The notes: generated by a model from the sequence alone, not told the origin. A DNA stretch of 64,000 bases from Owenia fusiformis (GCA_903813345.2 CAIIXF020000007.1:29873564-29937563), one strand, 5' to 3'; shown: positions 24,930 to 38,874, counted from the first letter of the stretch. Numbers and translations: made by a program.

Positions 24930-25185
24930 ATTTGCCGATAATTGACCTGATTATCTGTGTTTGCTCTGCCATCGTCATCCTGAAACTTCTCTCTCTGTTG
25001 CTATTTGAAGGAGTGTTATAATGCTCATTCCAAGCAAAAAGACCTGTGGAACAACTTAAGGGCAACATCCAAAGAGAAATCCAAGACAATCCACCGGAAT
25101 TATTATCAAATGTGATGAGCAATGAAGGAGTAAAGGCTGTCATCGAGATATGAGGTTACATCGATTATGTGTTGTAAAGGTAAAG
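24930..25185 (+). mobile_element. Second decayed mariner-like fragment, opposite orientation
   Basis: On + the translation around 25043-25140 reads VEQLKGNIQREIQDNPPELL, the segment that follows the WGYLKD block in mariner transposases. It is inverted relative to the 24408-24800 fragment, implying either two insertions or an inverted rearrangement. No terminal repeat is clear at its 3' side. Confidence 0.5.
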
Positions 25186-25346
25186 GGTTAAAGCATCTTG
25201 AAAAGACACGACTAAAATAAAAATGGTGTATTGTTTTTGCTACATGACGTTAACCAGTTAAGTGCATGTTCTGTCTAGGGCCGCCTATTGGTCTGGTCAA
25301 TATTACCAAACTTTTTTAAATGTAAAACCGATGATATTAGACCTTG

Positions 25347-25809
25347 TAGTGATGCAACTCGAATGCCAGTACTCGCCACTCACTCGTTGAACCTGTCCAA
25401 GATAGTTACTCGAGTAAGTTTTTTCAAACTCGAGTAGGCATGTTTTATTTTTACAACGATCTCATACCCCGGGAATGATCATTTTTGGATGCATTGAACG
25501 AAACAAAGTATCGATTCCGGAAACATATTTAAAATATTAAAAAAATATTTAAAAACAAACAAACAAACAAACACAATTATGGCATGAATAACTACATTTA
25601 TTCTCACTAAATTGATACAAACTATATATAACATCAATAACATATAGAAGAAACGAAGAAATTGTATCTATTTGGTCTTCAAACAATCGACTAGGTGAGT
25701 TTTTTTATTTTTTTTTTATTTTTCCCTCATTTTTGCGAGTGGTACTCGATTACAGTGGCATTTTCACACTTTCTACTCGAGTAGCATTTTTCTTGCGAGT
25801 TGCACCACC
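25347..25809. mobile_element. Inverted-repeat element with GTGCAACTCG ends
   Basis: The left end carries GATGCAACTCG and the right end CGAGTTGCACC, with several internal copies of the palindrome ACTCGAGT and GCGAGT words in both orientations. An (AAAC)n microsatellite lies inside near 25555. No coding capacity and no clear target duplication. It resembles a hAT-type MITE, but that is an inference. Confidence 0.5.
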
Positions 25810-28800
25810 GCCGAAGGTCCATTCTGATTTAACGCTATCCAACGGATAAAGCTTGTTTGAAATCCCACAGTTCCGAAGGTTTCATCGATGCAAAATTCAA
25901 TATTGCCAGACCTTAGCCCTAAGGTATCGTGTATACCAAACTCATTCAATAGATTTTTAATTCTCCCATGCTTACACAAGGTCATTGCGATGACATGGTT
26001 GCACTAAAGTTAAATCAACATTGGCAGGTTGGTTAAGTTCACTGTATTAAGTTTATTCCTAACCTTGCCCAAGCCGGTATTTTTTACTTATCTGACATTG
26101 AATTACTACCGCGGTCATAATAGAAATCAAGATAGGTAAAAGAGACCGATTTGGGCAAAGCTAGTTTATTCCAAAAGGCTGCAGAATTCATTATATTTCA
26201 AGCAACAGCAGTGAATTTGAATATATAGTACATGATATCATGATTTCTAGCACTGGAGCTCTATGATGCATACAGTCGTTTCTCATAAGCTGGCTTACAA
26301 ATGTTTCAATATGAGATAGGATTTTTGTGAATGCAACTACCGGATGGAGGATCAACCTTTTAATTTGCATCAATTAAACCTGTCATTTTTTAAAAGCTGG
26401 GTTATAGTTTCTTGTGTGCTGTTATATAGGCGTACATATTAAATTTAAGGTAGACCGAGTAGAATGAGTACTATAATCTAGTAATCTGGCTGCAGACATA
26501 TATACTGACGTTCTCTGCAAACGGGTCCCAGTTGTGTCCAACTTGACCCACCTTAATATTACTTAAATAATGCATAAACCATGTGTACAAGGTATAAGGT
26601 GAAATAACAGCCCCATGCCATTATTTCTTCTAAGAGCCAGTACGAATGGTTCATATATAAATTAAAACCCACACTGACTCTTTTGAAAGGTAAATGGTCC
26701 ACAACATTGTTGCTGTTGTATCTTTCATGGCAAAATCTTTGTAGCTTGTCAGGCAGTTAGAAGTTTTGTGATATTGGCTAATAAGAAACTCCACTTGGTC
26801 TGGCGGTGCTCCATCGCATCACATTACCATTGAAGACTAGACCTCTAACAACCTCTTTCTTTACAACTGCTAACATTTTGGAGATCCGTTCGGATACCTA
26901 CAATCACACAATAGACTGTAAATAAATTGGGAATGTAATACTAAAAATGTATATACAATATCATACATACGGTTGGTCAAAAACATCCAAATTTTTGTCT
27001 TGATATAAGTTTTCTCATTAGCTATGTATTCTAAAGCCTCTTTATGTTTGAATGTTTATTTACATAACCTGTGAAGAAAATACTTATAATATTGATGGGA
27101 ATGTAACTTGACTTCATATTTCCAATGCCTCCAAATTATCCCAATTTTTTCCTCAATTACAATAGGTCGAAAATTGATGATAAATCTGATGAATTTTTAA
27201 AATCGACAATCCAATGTTAACCAATGGGGAATGGTAGATTTGCTGTTAGTCATATGACAGAATATTCATCCATCCGAGTTCTTGCAAAAATACAATTAAG
27301 GTAGTCAATTGAACTTTATCTAATAAAAATTTCTTCAGGTTTAAAAAAGTGATAGGTCTTCAAAGTCAAACTTATTTTTCAAAAAATCCTCCCATTGAAA
27401 TAACACAAGAGGCGCATGTACATAATGTAAGCATCAGTCAAGATCGCACTTGCTGACATTAAAAAATTGAAGTCAGTCTAAGTAATTGGAAGTTGTAAGA
27501 ATTTGTTGCACACGTCGACTGCCGAAGTCCGAACACCAACCGCTAGTACCGAACGGCTAACCGACAACAGGGCATGAGCCATACAGGTTTTGTTCTTTTC
27601 CATCCACTTGCAATTTTGCATGAAGATGGTTAATGTTTAATCTTAAAGTCGAACATTTCAATTTGAACGTACAATCAAACGAACATAAATACATAATGTC
27701 GTGCAATCGATGTCAAGTATGACGCAGCATGGCAGATTTTTTAAGATTTTTCTTTTTGTTAAATTGCAATTTATTTTTAAGTCAACGGGTCAATGTCCCA
27801 TTGTAATTTACCTTGTGGTAATGAACCAGTTTCTAATTAGTAAATGTATTTATATTTTGTAAGTAAGTATCGTTTTACACTCGAAGTTAGATCTATAACT
27901 CATCGGGCTCTATCAATTAATAAGACACTTATCAAGAGCCTTGGCTCATTATAAGTGAGATAAAGTGGTTAATGGTTTTTTGGATTGTTGTCAAAAGATA
28001 ACGTGACTCGCTTGGAGATCATAATATTGAATGTGAAGTACACCTTGGCCCCAAGTATCAAGCTAAACGTTTGATAATTATATGTATAGGAGATTCAAAT
28101 TTTCATTTGTGTAAGGAAACTATGTATATGGCGACAAGGGAAGATCCGTCAGAATTTTACAATAGTTTTGTGTTTTGCTCCTCGTTATGCCAATTCTGTT
28201 GATTTTGATTTGGAGTCGTAATACAATAAGTAGAACGTGGACATCTCTGTTTTGTTTTCAATTTCAAATCTTAAACTTTAAATTACTTCAATTTTTATCA
28301 GATATTCAATTCTTATATATATATGTATATATTTGATTATATCGATTCTTTTATTTCAAAATACAAAAAATGGATTGTATCAGTCATAAACAGACAGGGT
28401 GTACTTTTGACAGACATCTTAGAATCTCATTATAAAATAAATACAATAAAATAGTATGTAATAGTAAATTCGTTCACCTTTCCAACGATTGATCCAATTT
28501 GAAACGCCATGTCCCTTTTCTCTTCTGGCTTTGAAGCACAATTGTTATTATTCTAAATTTGAGTCCGACACAAAAATACCCACAGGGCCAGAATTTCAAG
28601 GGTGAGTAGTCTATATGTAGCTACGCACAGCCTCCAAGTATTATTGTGTCAATTAATCTATAGTAGTTTTTGTAGATAGAAGGCTAATCCAGTGCAATCA
28701 ACTCTCGATCTCTATGCACTGAAGGCACTACCCAAACCTTCTTATCGTCCTTACCAATCTGTCGTTGGCCAACATACACCAGCATGAAGTAGATTGCAGT

Positions 28801-29232
28801 TAAAAAGTAGAGATTTGAAGATCAACCCTGCGAGGTCAACGATATCTCAGACGATATTAACACTTTTACGAGGGTGAGGTTGGAACGAGTGCTGAATTTG
28901 ATTGGAGCGCACGTATTGAAAAATCGTACATTTTCAATTAAGTAAGATTTCATAATTTTTCGATTGACGCCGACCTTCGATATTCATTTAACCATTTTTA
29001 TGTCACCACCGTAAGTGACAACATATCATACATAATATAGTGTCCAACTTTTTTGCGGATCGTGTTCGGTGGTTGGTGTTCGCCGTTCGGCGGTTGGTGT
29101 TCGGCCTCTGTAAAAATGACAGGTGGTAACATTTTGCATGTTAATGACTCGTTTCGCCATGTTGTGCATCTACGTACAGAGAAATGTAGGGATAAGCAGT
29201 GCGACTGTACGATGTAGATAACGATTTTGTAA
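25810..29232. other. Intergenic interval without recognised gene
   Basis: AT-rich sequence without conserved exons. Related words with the core CCGAACACCAACCGC occur at about 27530 (on +) and at about 29065-29105 (on -), which could be remnants of terminal inverted repeats of an older element about 1.6 kb long. Nothing else is supported. Confidence 0.5.
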
Positions 29233-30312
29233 CCCCCCTATCACACCAAACTAGTTCTTACCCGTTCTTGCCAGTCTTACGAAAATGTCGTAAAACGGGC
29301 TCGATCTGGCTGCGGTCGGGAAATATGTCTGAAATAATTAGCTACTTCGTTCATAAACAGTCTTCAATACGTCCATCTCGTTCGCAGTTCGTTCAGGTAG
29401 CATCACGTCGGTGTGCAACGTAGTATAAACCGTCCTTTAGTCTAGAAGGTCATCATGACCTGATTACAGAACGGTATGGTCGCCATCGAATTTTGAATCG
29501 ATTCAAAATTCTAAATGAATTCTAAATCACATACCCCGTACGGGAAAGTCCATGAAGTTCGTAAACAGACCGTAGAACGTTGTAGCTACGTTCATTCAGT
29601 TCGCACACAGTTTAAAACCAATTCAGCAACGTTTTGATGATCACCAGAAAATGTTGAGCATGCTCTAAGTGCTGGAGGACCTACTCGTTCTAGTAGTTTC
29701 ATGAAGTTTGTAAACAGATGCCAAACGGTTCTTAGTGGGTTCTTAGTACGTCAAACCCTACTATCACACCAAACTAGTTCTCACTACGTTCTCGAAAACG
29801 GGCTTCAACTGTGTACGAACGGACTGGACGTACTTAGAACCGGTTGGGGTCTATTTACAAACTTCATAGAACGTACTCGAACGGGTAGGTCCTCTAGATT
29901 GACACCAAGCAAGTTGCCACTACGTTCTTCAAAACTGGTTTTAAACTGTGTGCGAACGGAATGAACGTAGCTACAATGTTCTACGGTCTGTTTACGAACT
30001 TCATGGACTTTCCCGGACAGGGAATGTGATTTAGAATTTTGAATCGATTCAAAATTCGATGGCGGCCATACCGTTCTGTAATCAGGTCATGATGATCTTC
30101 AAGACTAATGGACGCGTTATACGACGTTGCACACCGACGTGGTGCGACCTGAACGAACTGCGAATGAGATGGACGTATTGAAGACTGTTTATGAACGAAG
30201 TAGCTAATTATTTTAGACATATTTCCCGACCACAGCCAGATTGAGCCCGTTCTACGACGTTTTCGTAGGACTGGCAAGAACGGGTAAGAACTAGTTTGGT
30301 GTGATAGGGGGG
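29233..30312. mobile_element. 1.08-kb hairpin-like MITE with TAA target duplication
   Basis: Long inverted arms (about 29233-29640 and 29940-30312) begin CCCCCCTATCACACCAAACT and are flanked by TAA on both sides (29230-29232 and 30313-30315). A 3-bp TWA duplication is the signature of PIF/Harbinger elements. A second, diverged terminus-like sequence (CTATCACACCAAACTAG, near 29760) lies inside, suggesting a composite. The open frames at 29199, 29701 and 29981 are shadows of the arms. Confidence 0.75.
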
Positions 30313-30392
30313 TAAGGATACGGCTGTCGTATGGCCGCAGAAGGGCAAATATGGCTGAGGTAAAGCGTAAACTACATACTTTACGTCGATTA

Positions 30393-30839
30393 CACTGGTG
30401 ATCCACTCGATTACGCTGGTTACCGAAACGGTTCGTTCGTTTCGGTAACAAATTGTCAAAAAAGGTACGATTTTTCTTTTTTCCTTATTTCACACGTTGT
30501 AGGCAGAATTCCCACGAGATTTTTATCACAGACGTATATCAGTATAAACGTATTTCGACAAACAGTTAAGATCTGTACTTTTAACCCTATACCATTTCCG
30601 TAACTTAAGTGAGGAATTAAATCGACGATTATGTTGTCTTCTGAGCTATTGATTCCCAAACATGTACATTTTCTAAAACATAAGATACTGATACACGTTT
30701 GTGTGAAGAAATGTATTGGGGATTCTCCCTACAACGCGTGAAATAAGGAAAAAGAGAAATCGTACCTTCGACGTTCCGACATTTTGTTACCGAACGAGAA
30801 CCGTTTCGGTAATCAGCGTAATCGAGCGGATCACCAGTG
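30393..30839. mobile_element. 447-bp terminal-inverted-repeat element with GATTA duplication
   Basis: Arms of about 120 bp begin CACTGGTGATCC and end GGATCACCAGTG, and are flanked by GATTA on both sides (30388-30392 and 30840-30844). The arms include TTACCGAAACGGTTC and a CCTTATTTCAC word. No coding capacity. The 5-bp duplication does not by itself fix the superfamily. Confidence 0.7.
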
Positions 30840-31635
30840 GATTACCAAACATTGAATATATCCACTAGTCACATTTCACTTACAAATTTTCTTCCGGCCA
30901 TTCTTTTCCATTCTTGTGACATAAGGACAGTAATTATGTATTGAACAACATAAACATCCTTTTCATTTTTCCTTGTCTGAGCTGCTAAATGAACATTTAA
31001 GTTACTGTTGGTGATATGAATATGTTTATTTAGTGTATCTCAATGAAAATTATGAATAATCATTATCGATTAAACGCCAGTCGTTGAAATAGTTGGACAT
31101 TACAGAATAATCATTTTTACATACTTGAATTAAATTAAAACAAGTTTGAAAATAATTTAAGTACATGAATTGCAGGTGACCTAATGTACTAGTGTCGTAA
31201 ATGCTGGCATTTGGAATCGGGTTCCCGCCGCATGCTAAGTCCCATAAAAGACAATCATGCTTTAACAAGAGAGAATCAGATCTAGCAAACAGGCCATCAA
31301 TTTGTTTTCAATTTAAGAATATTTCTGGCTCATATCATTCCTTGTCATGTCTATCTAAACAAAAGATTTTTACGATTATGTATTATTTTTCTATAAGAAT
31401 GGTTGCCATTCTTATTATTTGGGAGAAGTTATACATTTTTTCACCCATTTTTGCAATTTGAATCCATAATAACTTCACCAAATTACACGATATCGTGAAT
31501 ATTTGGGAGATATTGTATTTGAGATTGTAAGGAATAGATTTGTAGGTCAATTAAACATGTTGCTTGTAATTTTGTCACCACTATAGATCTGATTCTGCCT
31601 TTAAGCAACGTCCAGTGTTTTATGTAATGTTTATA

Positions 31636-34600
31636 TCACACTCTCTCATAGTAGACATATCCATTTGACGAAATCAGAGGCCCCGACGCTGTCATCAATA
31701 GTTGGCACTCGTGTCTATTTTGTAATGGCGGTGAATGATACTGATAGTTGAAGGCCATGCAGTTGACCTCTCTACACGCAACGTGACACTCCAACAGCGA
31801 TCGAACGTTCACTATTTTCAGAGGAGCCAAAGATCCGATAGAATCTGTTCCAAGTTTTTGATAGGCTGCTGTTGTCGACCTGTCTGCAATCAGTAGATGC
31901 ATAAAAACAAATTAAAGAAGTTACAAGTGTGCGGATTACAGCTGACGTTTTGATTAGTTGATGTTGAGATTTCAATTTACCCCCTGCAATCTCTATCAAA
32001 GGATTACGTATTCCCATGAACAGAGAACACGAGGTTTGTTTACGTCAATCGTCATTTCTCATTATTAAAATCATTACATTTTTCTTGTCTATGATTAATA
32101 TTAGTTCTGTACTGTTTGATTGTTCGCCATTCGAAATTTTCTAAAACGATTGTGCCTTAACTTGTTCGATTGCCTATAGTCTAGACTAGACGTAGTTCAA
32201 CGTCGTTAAACTCAATAACGGCGTTATTTATTATTAAGAATTTTCTTGGGGCCATTATTGAGTTTAACCTCTTTACTATTCTTTCCATTGATGCAAGTTT
32301 TGGATCCACCGAAACCATTTTTCCGCGATAACATGCAACTGATACTTGACAACAATATAAAAACACATAACATCAAGCGATTCAACACAATATTATTGTA
32401 TTAAATGGTCATTTATACAAGTAAAATGAGGTTAAACTTACCAATCTCTAAAATGACATTTCCGCATGTCCTTCATTGTGTCTGTTCGTCCCGGGTTAAA
32501 ATTTAAACTATTGAAACGAAATTGTTGTCAAATAGATTGATAATTATCACGCGATTACTCGGGATAAAATAGCCATTTTTGAGGATAGCAGGTATCTTTG
32601 ATTGATTTATATAGCGCTTGTATACACACAAAATCGTTATTAATTGCAAACCTACTGTTCGTTGATGCAGTGTCGCAATGACGGTTAATTCCTGATACGA
32701 TGTTACCGGAGCTGACCGATATTTTCGTAAAATTCCAAACCTGTCTCCAATATTTTCGTAATTATGCATCAATATGGTCTAAGGGGGGTACGGGATGGTG
32801 TGTATGTATTTATAAGGTATGTATGCATGCTTGAATCACATTCTTTATGTAATATTAATGTTTTCGGAGTTTAATTAGTTCCGCATGTCGAAACCTGCTG
32901 AACGATTAAATGATCGCATCAAGGGCAAAATCATCATGGAAGTTAGACCTAGCCGGGGCCATAAGACATGTCAGATAAGAAAGAGGCCCAGGCTAGGTCT
33001 AATGTTGTTGGACTAGACTAGACGGTGCTAAATCGTCTATCGGATGGACAAACGGGGATCGAAGGAATGAACGTCATTTGCCCCAGGATTTGAGAATATT
33101 ATAAGAAAGGACAAAGTGTCAGGAACAGAGGTTGGGTGTCAACAGGGGTCGGGTGTCAGGAACAGGGGTCAGGAATAAGGATATAATAAGGTTACGAAAG
33201 TTATTTTTCCATTAAATAGATTTTAAAGGTCCATGTGCAGTATGGCGAGTGATTTTAGACGGTCATATCTTTCACCATGAGTACTTTCTGAGCATAAGTG
33301 TAGTGGTTTTTATTAAAACAATATGTTTTCTTTCAAGTGGAATACCCATGATGATAAAATATCAATCGAACAATTCAAAGAATTATGAATACGGACCCTA
33401 TGTCAACAATTTTATCAACATGTTGAACCTATTGTCTAAAATCACTAAAATCACTTGCCATACTGCCATAAACATAAACATGCACCTTTGATCGAGGAAA
33501 CAAATTCATGATGACCTTTGACCTCAAATGACTTACTGAAAATCAATATAGTTTTCAATGTTGACCTACTTGACTAGTGAGTACTACTATATAAAGTATG
33601 TAAACTATGAAGTTGAATTAAGTTAATAATAAGTCTTGACTGATAATGACCAAAAAGACACATTTTGACAATACTGACAAACTGTCACATCTTTTTCACC
33701 AAATATCCTTGTAACTTAGAATTAGTTCCCGCTCTCGACACTGCATATGCCCCTTTAGCTGAGACTGTCATTACAAAAATATGACCTTTGATTTGAAGTG
33801 CAACGCCGATTTTTCTACTTGGCGTCTTTCGTCACATTACAGTAAATGTTATTACCTAAAGTAATAAACTATGGAGCACATACTATTTTAATAGGTTGGA
33901 AGATATTTTGCAAATATTGCAATTTACAATAAATGAAGTTACCCAAACTAAACTTCTTTACACTCAAAGGGAGATGCGGCAAACTTTTAGAGCACCTATA
34001 AAAACATGTAATTTTTATGCCACAAATGTTTCCTTGTTGGCCCTATACAGGAGATTCGTCTTATAAGAAAATCGCTGCTGAACTACTCATTCTGTTGATT
34101 TTGGGAAGATTTTCAAATCTTGTTTATGTTTTGCATTTTTGGATTTTTCTTCATGGGGAATATACGGGTTTTAATGTTCATTCCCTGTTGAATCCAAGTA
34201 GCTACAATGATAATGTAAGTTGTTGCAATACCTGTATCCACACATGTTGATAAATCCCATCTGGTGGCAGGTGTGTGGGAAGAATCTAAAATGACGAGCC
34301 GAACTTGTCTTGCCTTAAATGGTATCTGGATTCCTTTCTCGATAGGACTATTACTGTCCGTATTTAAAATCTGAAACATTACATGTAAATATAAACCTCG
34401 AGAGATACATGCACATTGCGCGTGACGGCTCAAGGTCTGAATGGGAGCTTATTGGGACTCATGAAGAAATCAGCTTGCACATAAGATCGATACGTGAACG
34501 TGATCGTGTACGTGTAATTACTTGGTCACATATGCTCAGATTTTCAGTCAGGCGCCCGGTCGATGAGTTTTTTGTTCAAAATCGGTCGACAAGTCCGAAC

Positions 34601-37600
34601 ACTGTACGCCGGACGATTATCGAGTGCCATCAGCCGATTTTTAGACGTGACGGTCGCCTGGAGATTTTTATCACGTGGATTTGTGAGAAATGAACAACAA
34701 AATCATGTCATAAAGACTGAAGATTAACGAATATATGAGTGACACAAAAATCTGTTCGCAACACGTATATTGCTGCCCTGCGCTAGTTGTTCAAGTATAA
34801 TAGCCATTTCAGGTGTATCTTTCTATTTCGTGAAAAAGATTGAAGTTAGGGGAATACCTCTGGAACAGAAGACCCGTAAAGCTTGTACGCTGTCCATTCA
34901 TCGTTCCTGCTTGACCTGTAAAGGACGTTGACCGATTTTGCGCGAGAGTCTCCAACCTGACAGCTGTCATCACAAGGAGTCAGTGCCTCTTGGGTTGTAA
35001 CAGACGCTACAATTCTGAAAGAGAATAAAGCACACGACCGTTAGTCTATGGTGCATTTGATATCTAAAACCATCATACCATTTCGAAACTTGGAGAGCCT
35101 ATATCAGTTGACATGAATTCACACCAAAAAGTTGGCACGACATTTGATTGTTACCATTATACGCGGATGGCATCGTTCTTTTAAATCACACTGTTGAAAA
35201 TATGCAAAGTCAAAGGTGCAAAGCCAAAGGTGGAAAGTCAAAGTGCAAAGCCAAAGGTGGAAAGTCACTCCATGTCATAAACAAAATCTCAAAATTAGGT
35301 GGCTCATAATCATTTGAAATGGGATTTAGAATTTTCCATTCTCCGACGCTTCCTATTTTGACATATGGTTCAGAAATATTGAGGTTTTAAAAAGGTTTAA
35401 AAATAAAATTTTGTAAATCATTTCTTAAAGTTGCATCACAAACAACAAATGAGGCAGTTCTAGGGGAATGTGGACGATACCCATTATGTACCATATATAT
35501 CAAAATGTGTTTTAAAACTAAATATGGAGATGGAAAATGGAAGAATCCAAAAACATTGTCATTCTATGTTAGAGAACCTTGATTCAACAGGCCACATTAC
35601 ATGGGCAACACATGCTAGAAAGTTATTGTTATGGCTTTGGTGATGTTTGGGCTTTCAAAGAATTAGGTGATGTGGACCTTTTTAATTTATGTTTTAAGCA
35701 GAGGCTAAAAGACATTTGCTGTCAAGAGTGGGCTGCTAGACTATCAGAAATGCCAAAAATGGTAACACAGTATTCTAATATTAAAACAGAGATGGAAAAT
35801 GGTAACATATTGTAATATTAAAACAGGATGGAAAGAGAAAAATGTCTCTCCTGTGTAAATATAAATTAATTTAGAGTTGCTTTAACTCGATTGAGATGTA
35901 GCAATCAGTCATTCAAAATTGAAATGGGTCAAATAAATTATGTGCCAAGGGAACTACGCTTTTGTAAGTTTTGTTCAGCAGAAAATGTGAACGTTATTGG
36001 AGATGAATAGTGAATACCACGTGTATGCGAGGAGTTTAGATTTCTAAAAGAAATTTATTTACCAGATATTATTGTTACAGACCAGATATGGAGAAATGTA
36101 TACAGTTAATGTCAACTGAAAATGAAAACTTAATTTGTAAATAAGTTGTTTTGCTTATCCATCATTTGCTTGGTGATCGTAACAATTTCGAATGGCGCTG
36201 GTAGAGACGAGTCACGACGACTAAATCTGACTATGTTGGACCAGGAGTAACTTTTTTCTGAAAGTTCTTCTCCTCTTTATAAGCCTAGTGCTGGTCTGTA
36301 ACTTGATGCACTGATGCTTCAGATGCCCATGATATATAATGTTAGAAAGAGTCATACTTAAAAGTGAAACGGATACGAAGTGATATGAAAAAAAACAAAT
36401 GATCTGCATGATTCCTTTAAGATTATTTCCATGGTCCATGGTCAAGAGCAAAAATGTTTTTTAGAAAAAATGATTTACTCGGGATGATATCAAAATCAAC
36501 CCTGATATCATCCCTCTAATCCCGATATCATCCCTGATATCGTCCCTGTCCCAAATATGTGATATATCACTTGCTGTTATGATATTGTTTTGACTATGGT
36601 ATAAAAACAGTACCTGATTTCTGGGAATGTGACTTGTATCCAAGCGTAGCCAATTTGTGATGGGTCTGCAAACCATCCCGTGAAAGAACTTAGTCTGCTC
36701 AGTTGGGCTCCAAATGACATCATGTTATTATCTTGTACAGAACTTGATTCAAAGGCACTGTCGTCTAAGTTGTCGAATGTGAGTGCCGTGTTGCTGTCTA
36801 ATAATGAAATACAGATGTTAGTGCAGGTAACGCGTTTGTCAATTTGGGAACGATATTAAATAAAACCTGAACATTTCCCAGAAAATCATACTTTCAGAAA
36901 TAATGCTGAAACAAGATATATTTCATCAGAGTGTAATAGAAAATGTTTGTTCAAAATATACTTGCCACATGCTTCTATTTTTCTCATATGGTAGTTGCCG
37001 CCTCCAGTGTCCCATTTGTTCCCGCCCCATTTTCCAGCGTAGTCAATCGGTCCTAGTTGATACCAACAGTCGCCGTTTCCTTCATCAAAATCAACACTTG
37101 TACAATCAACACGGTTGGAACACCAATTACGGCAAAGTTTTCGAAATTTAACCATCTCGGAGGCTACCCAAGTAGAAACAGGGTACCCGTCAACATCATC
37201 CATTTTCAGTGCATTCTTTATGTAGTGATCGTACTGGTACGTATACCCAATTGCATCTAAGATATAAAAGTTTTCATTTTTTATTTCACTGACTTACGGT
37301 AATAGCTTGAATGTGTCCAGCCAGGCATGAAAGGAGGCAATAACTGAGGAAATGAATGCCAAAGGTAGTAATGTACCTCCCTTTCCAAAGATATAACTTG
37401 CCTATACATTCTTTCAAAGATATAACTTGCCTATATATTTTTTCAAAGATATAACTTGCCTATACATTTTTCCAAAGATATAACTTGCCGATACATTCTT
37501 CCAAAGATATAACTACATTTTCCAAAGATATAACTTGCCTATACATTTTTCCAAAGATATAACTTGCCTATACATTCTTCCAAAGATATAACTACATTTT

Positions 37601-38096
37601 TCCAAAGATATAACTTGCCGATACATTTTTCCAAAGATATAACTTGCCTATACACTCTTCCATAGATATAACTACATTTTTCCAAATATATAACTTGCCG
37701 ATACATCGAATTATGCGCATAGATAATGTAAACCGTTTTTAAACTACTAGATATAGTACGTATAGAAGTACTGAGCGAAACCCAACTTCTTTAAAATGAG
37801 AAATTCATTCTTTATTTAACCATTCCGGTATTTGGAAGATTTTTTTAGATATTGTAGAAAATGACCGAATCTTGAACTTAAATTAGGTAAAAACGTTGAC
37901 GTTGTTCAATATAGTTTACAAATTAAAGATGTAACATTTTTGAATACATGTGTAAAAGTCGTAACAATTAATTCAAAAATAACCATGTTCGTTAAAAAGA
38001 TATTTTTGATATAAAAAACCTACTCGCACTGCCTGTTGTATACGCTAGATATAGTCCCATACATGCGAGCCATATGCCATGAGTAATTTGCGACAT
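31636..38096 (-). CDS. Secreted PAN / F5/8C (discoidin) / PAN protein, six exons
   Basis: Model exons in transcript order: 38096-38024, 37256-36966, 36797-36614, 35014-34858, 34370-34232, 31883-31636, giving 363 residues with all phases consistent. Exon 1 encodes a signal peptide (hydrophobic IWLACMGLYLAYTTGSA). Exon 2 is a cysteine-rich PAN/apple-like module (LCRNWCSNRVDCTSVDF ... DCWYQLG). Exons 3-5 together form an F5/8C-type domain (SSFTGWFAD, WIQVTFPEIRIVASVTTQ, NDEWTAYKLYG, PFKARQVRLVIL). The last exon is a clear PAN domain (LLECHVACREVNCMAFNYQY ... GYVYYERV-stop). It is probably an extracellular carbohydrate- or lipid-binding protein. The exon 2 donor appears to be GC (G|GCAAGT); a GT site 3 bases earlier is an alternative that drops a Cys. 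No named orthologue is recognised. Confidence 0.75.
35330..35870 (+). mobile_element. Degenerate LINE 3' fragment
   Basis: Translation on + near 35405-35530 contains FCKSFLKVASQTTNEAVLGE and a following GRYPL, the block downstream of reverse transcriptase in several invertebrate CR1-like LINEs. Frames are broken by stops. It lies in intron 3 of the PAN/F5/8C gene. The frame at 35579-35815 is its tail, not a host gene. Confidence 0.6.
37376..37705. repeat. Minisatellite in intron 1 of the PAN/F5/8C gene
   Basis: About a dozen imperfect head-to-tail units of CCAAAGATATAACTTGCCTA plus a variable ACATTTTT spacer; full units are about 27 bp and some units are shortened. It looks actively slipping, with single-base variants shared between neighbouring units. 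Confidence 0.85.
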
Positions 38097-38874
38097 GTTG
38101 CGTTACCTTCCTCAGCTCCTCACTAGCTGAATGTGATCCGGTGCTTCCTTTAGCTACTAATAATACACTCGGAACTCTTCATTTTATATTTTGCAGCATG
38201 GGGATACAATGTATTCTGCATTAATAGTCGTCTATGATCGCATGCGCCTTGGGTTATTAGTAACAGGTATTCGACAAAGCCGGAACGTGAATTTCTATTC
38301 GCACGTAGAAAAATGACGTCAGGTGAATCTACATTTTACTGCAGGGGATGCAGGATATACTTTATCCCAGACAGTAATCAACCATTACCGTACATTGTAC
38401 ATTGTTGTTGTAAGCCATTTAAATGCAAAGGAATCCACATCTATAAATATACCTCCCTAACAAACAAAACATTAACATTCAAAATGTCACAACCTATCAT
38501 TTGTTACATACACCGACTGCAGAACCATATCCACAAAAAGGTTGGAGTAACAATATGTCACAACTTTTGGTGTTTCTGGTGGTGACATAAAATCTGTTCA
38601 TATGCAAATAGAATAGATGGTTATCTCCAGATGGAGATGTTGACTTGGTAAGCTGGGGGTTTAATTGGAACTCAATAAATAAATCAAACAAAATTTTCTT
38701 GGAGTATTTTTATTTATAAATTTTATATAAAATCTCGACTCTGGCTCTGGCTGAACTACAACATCAGCCAGCATTGTTATTGCAGTATGGAATACATTCA
38801 AATGTAATAGTCCAAATTTTAAGCTTTGGTAGAATCTTGAATTTTGACCTGGGGATGAATTCCAAGCATATTGT

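Noticed and set aside
32181-32366. Possible extra exon of the PAN/F5/8C gene on -
   Set aside because: It has an acceptor-like CAG and fits phase, but it ends in a stop, shows no PAN or F5/8C similarity, and the exons on each side splice together directly in matching phase without it.
34409-34693. 94-codon frame on + in an intron of the PAN/F5/8C gene
   Set aside because: No similarity recognised; Arg-rich translation follows from repeated CGTGA/TCGTG words and no exon signals flank it.
37376-37705. CRISPR-like repeat appearance
   Set aside because: The units are contiguous or separated by variable remnants of themselves, not by unique spacers, and the genome is animal.
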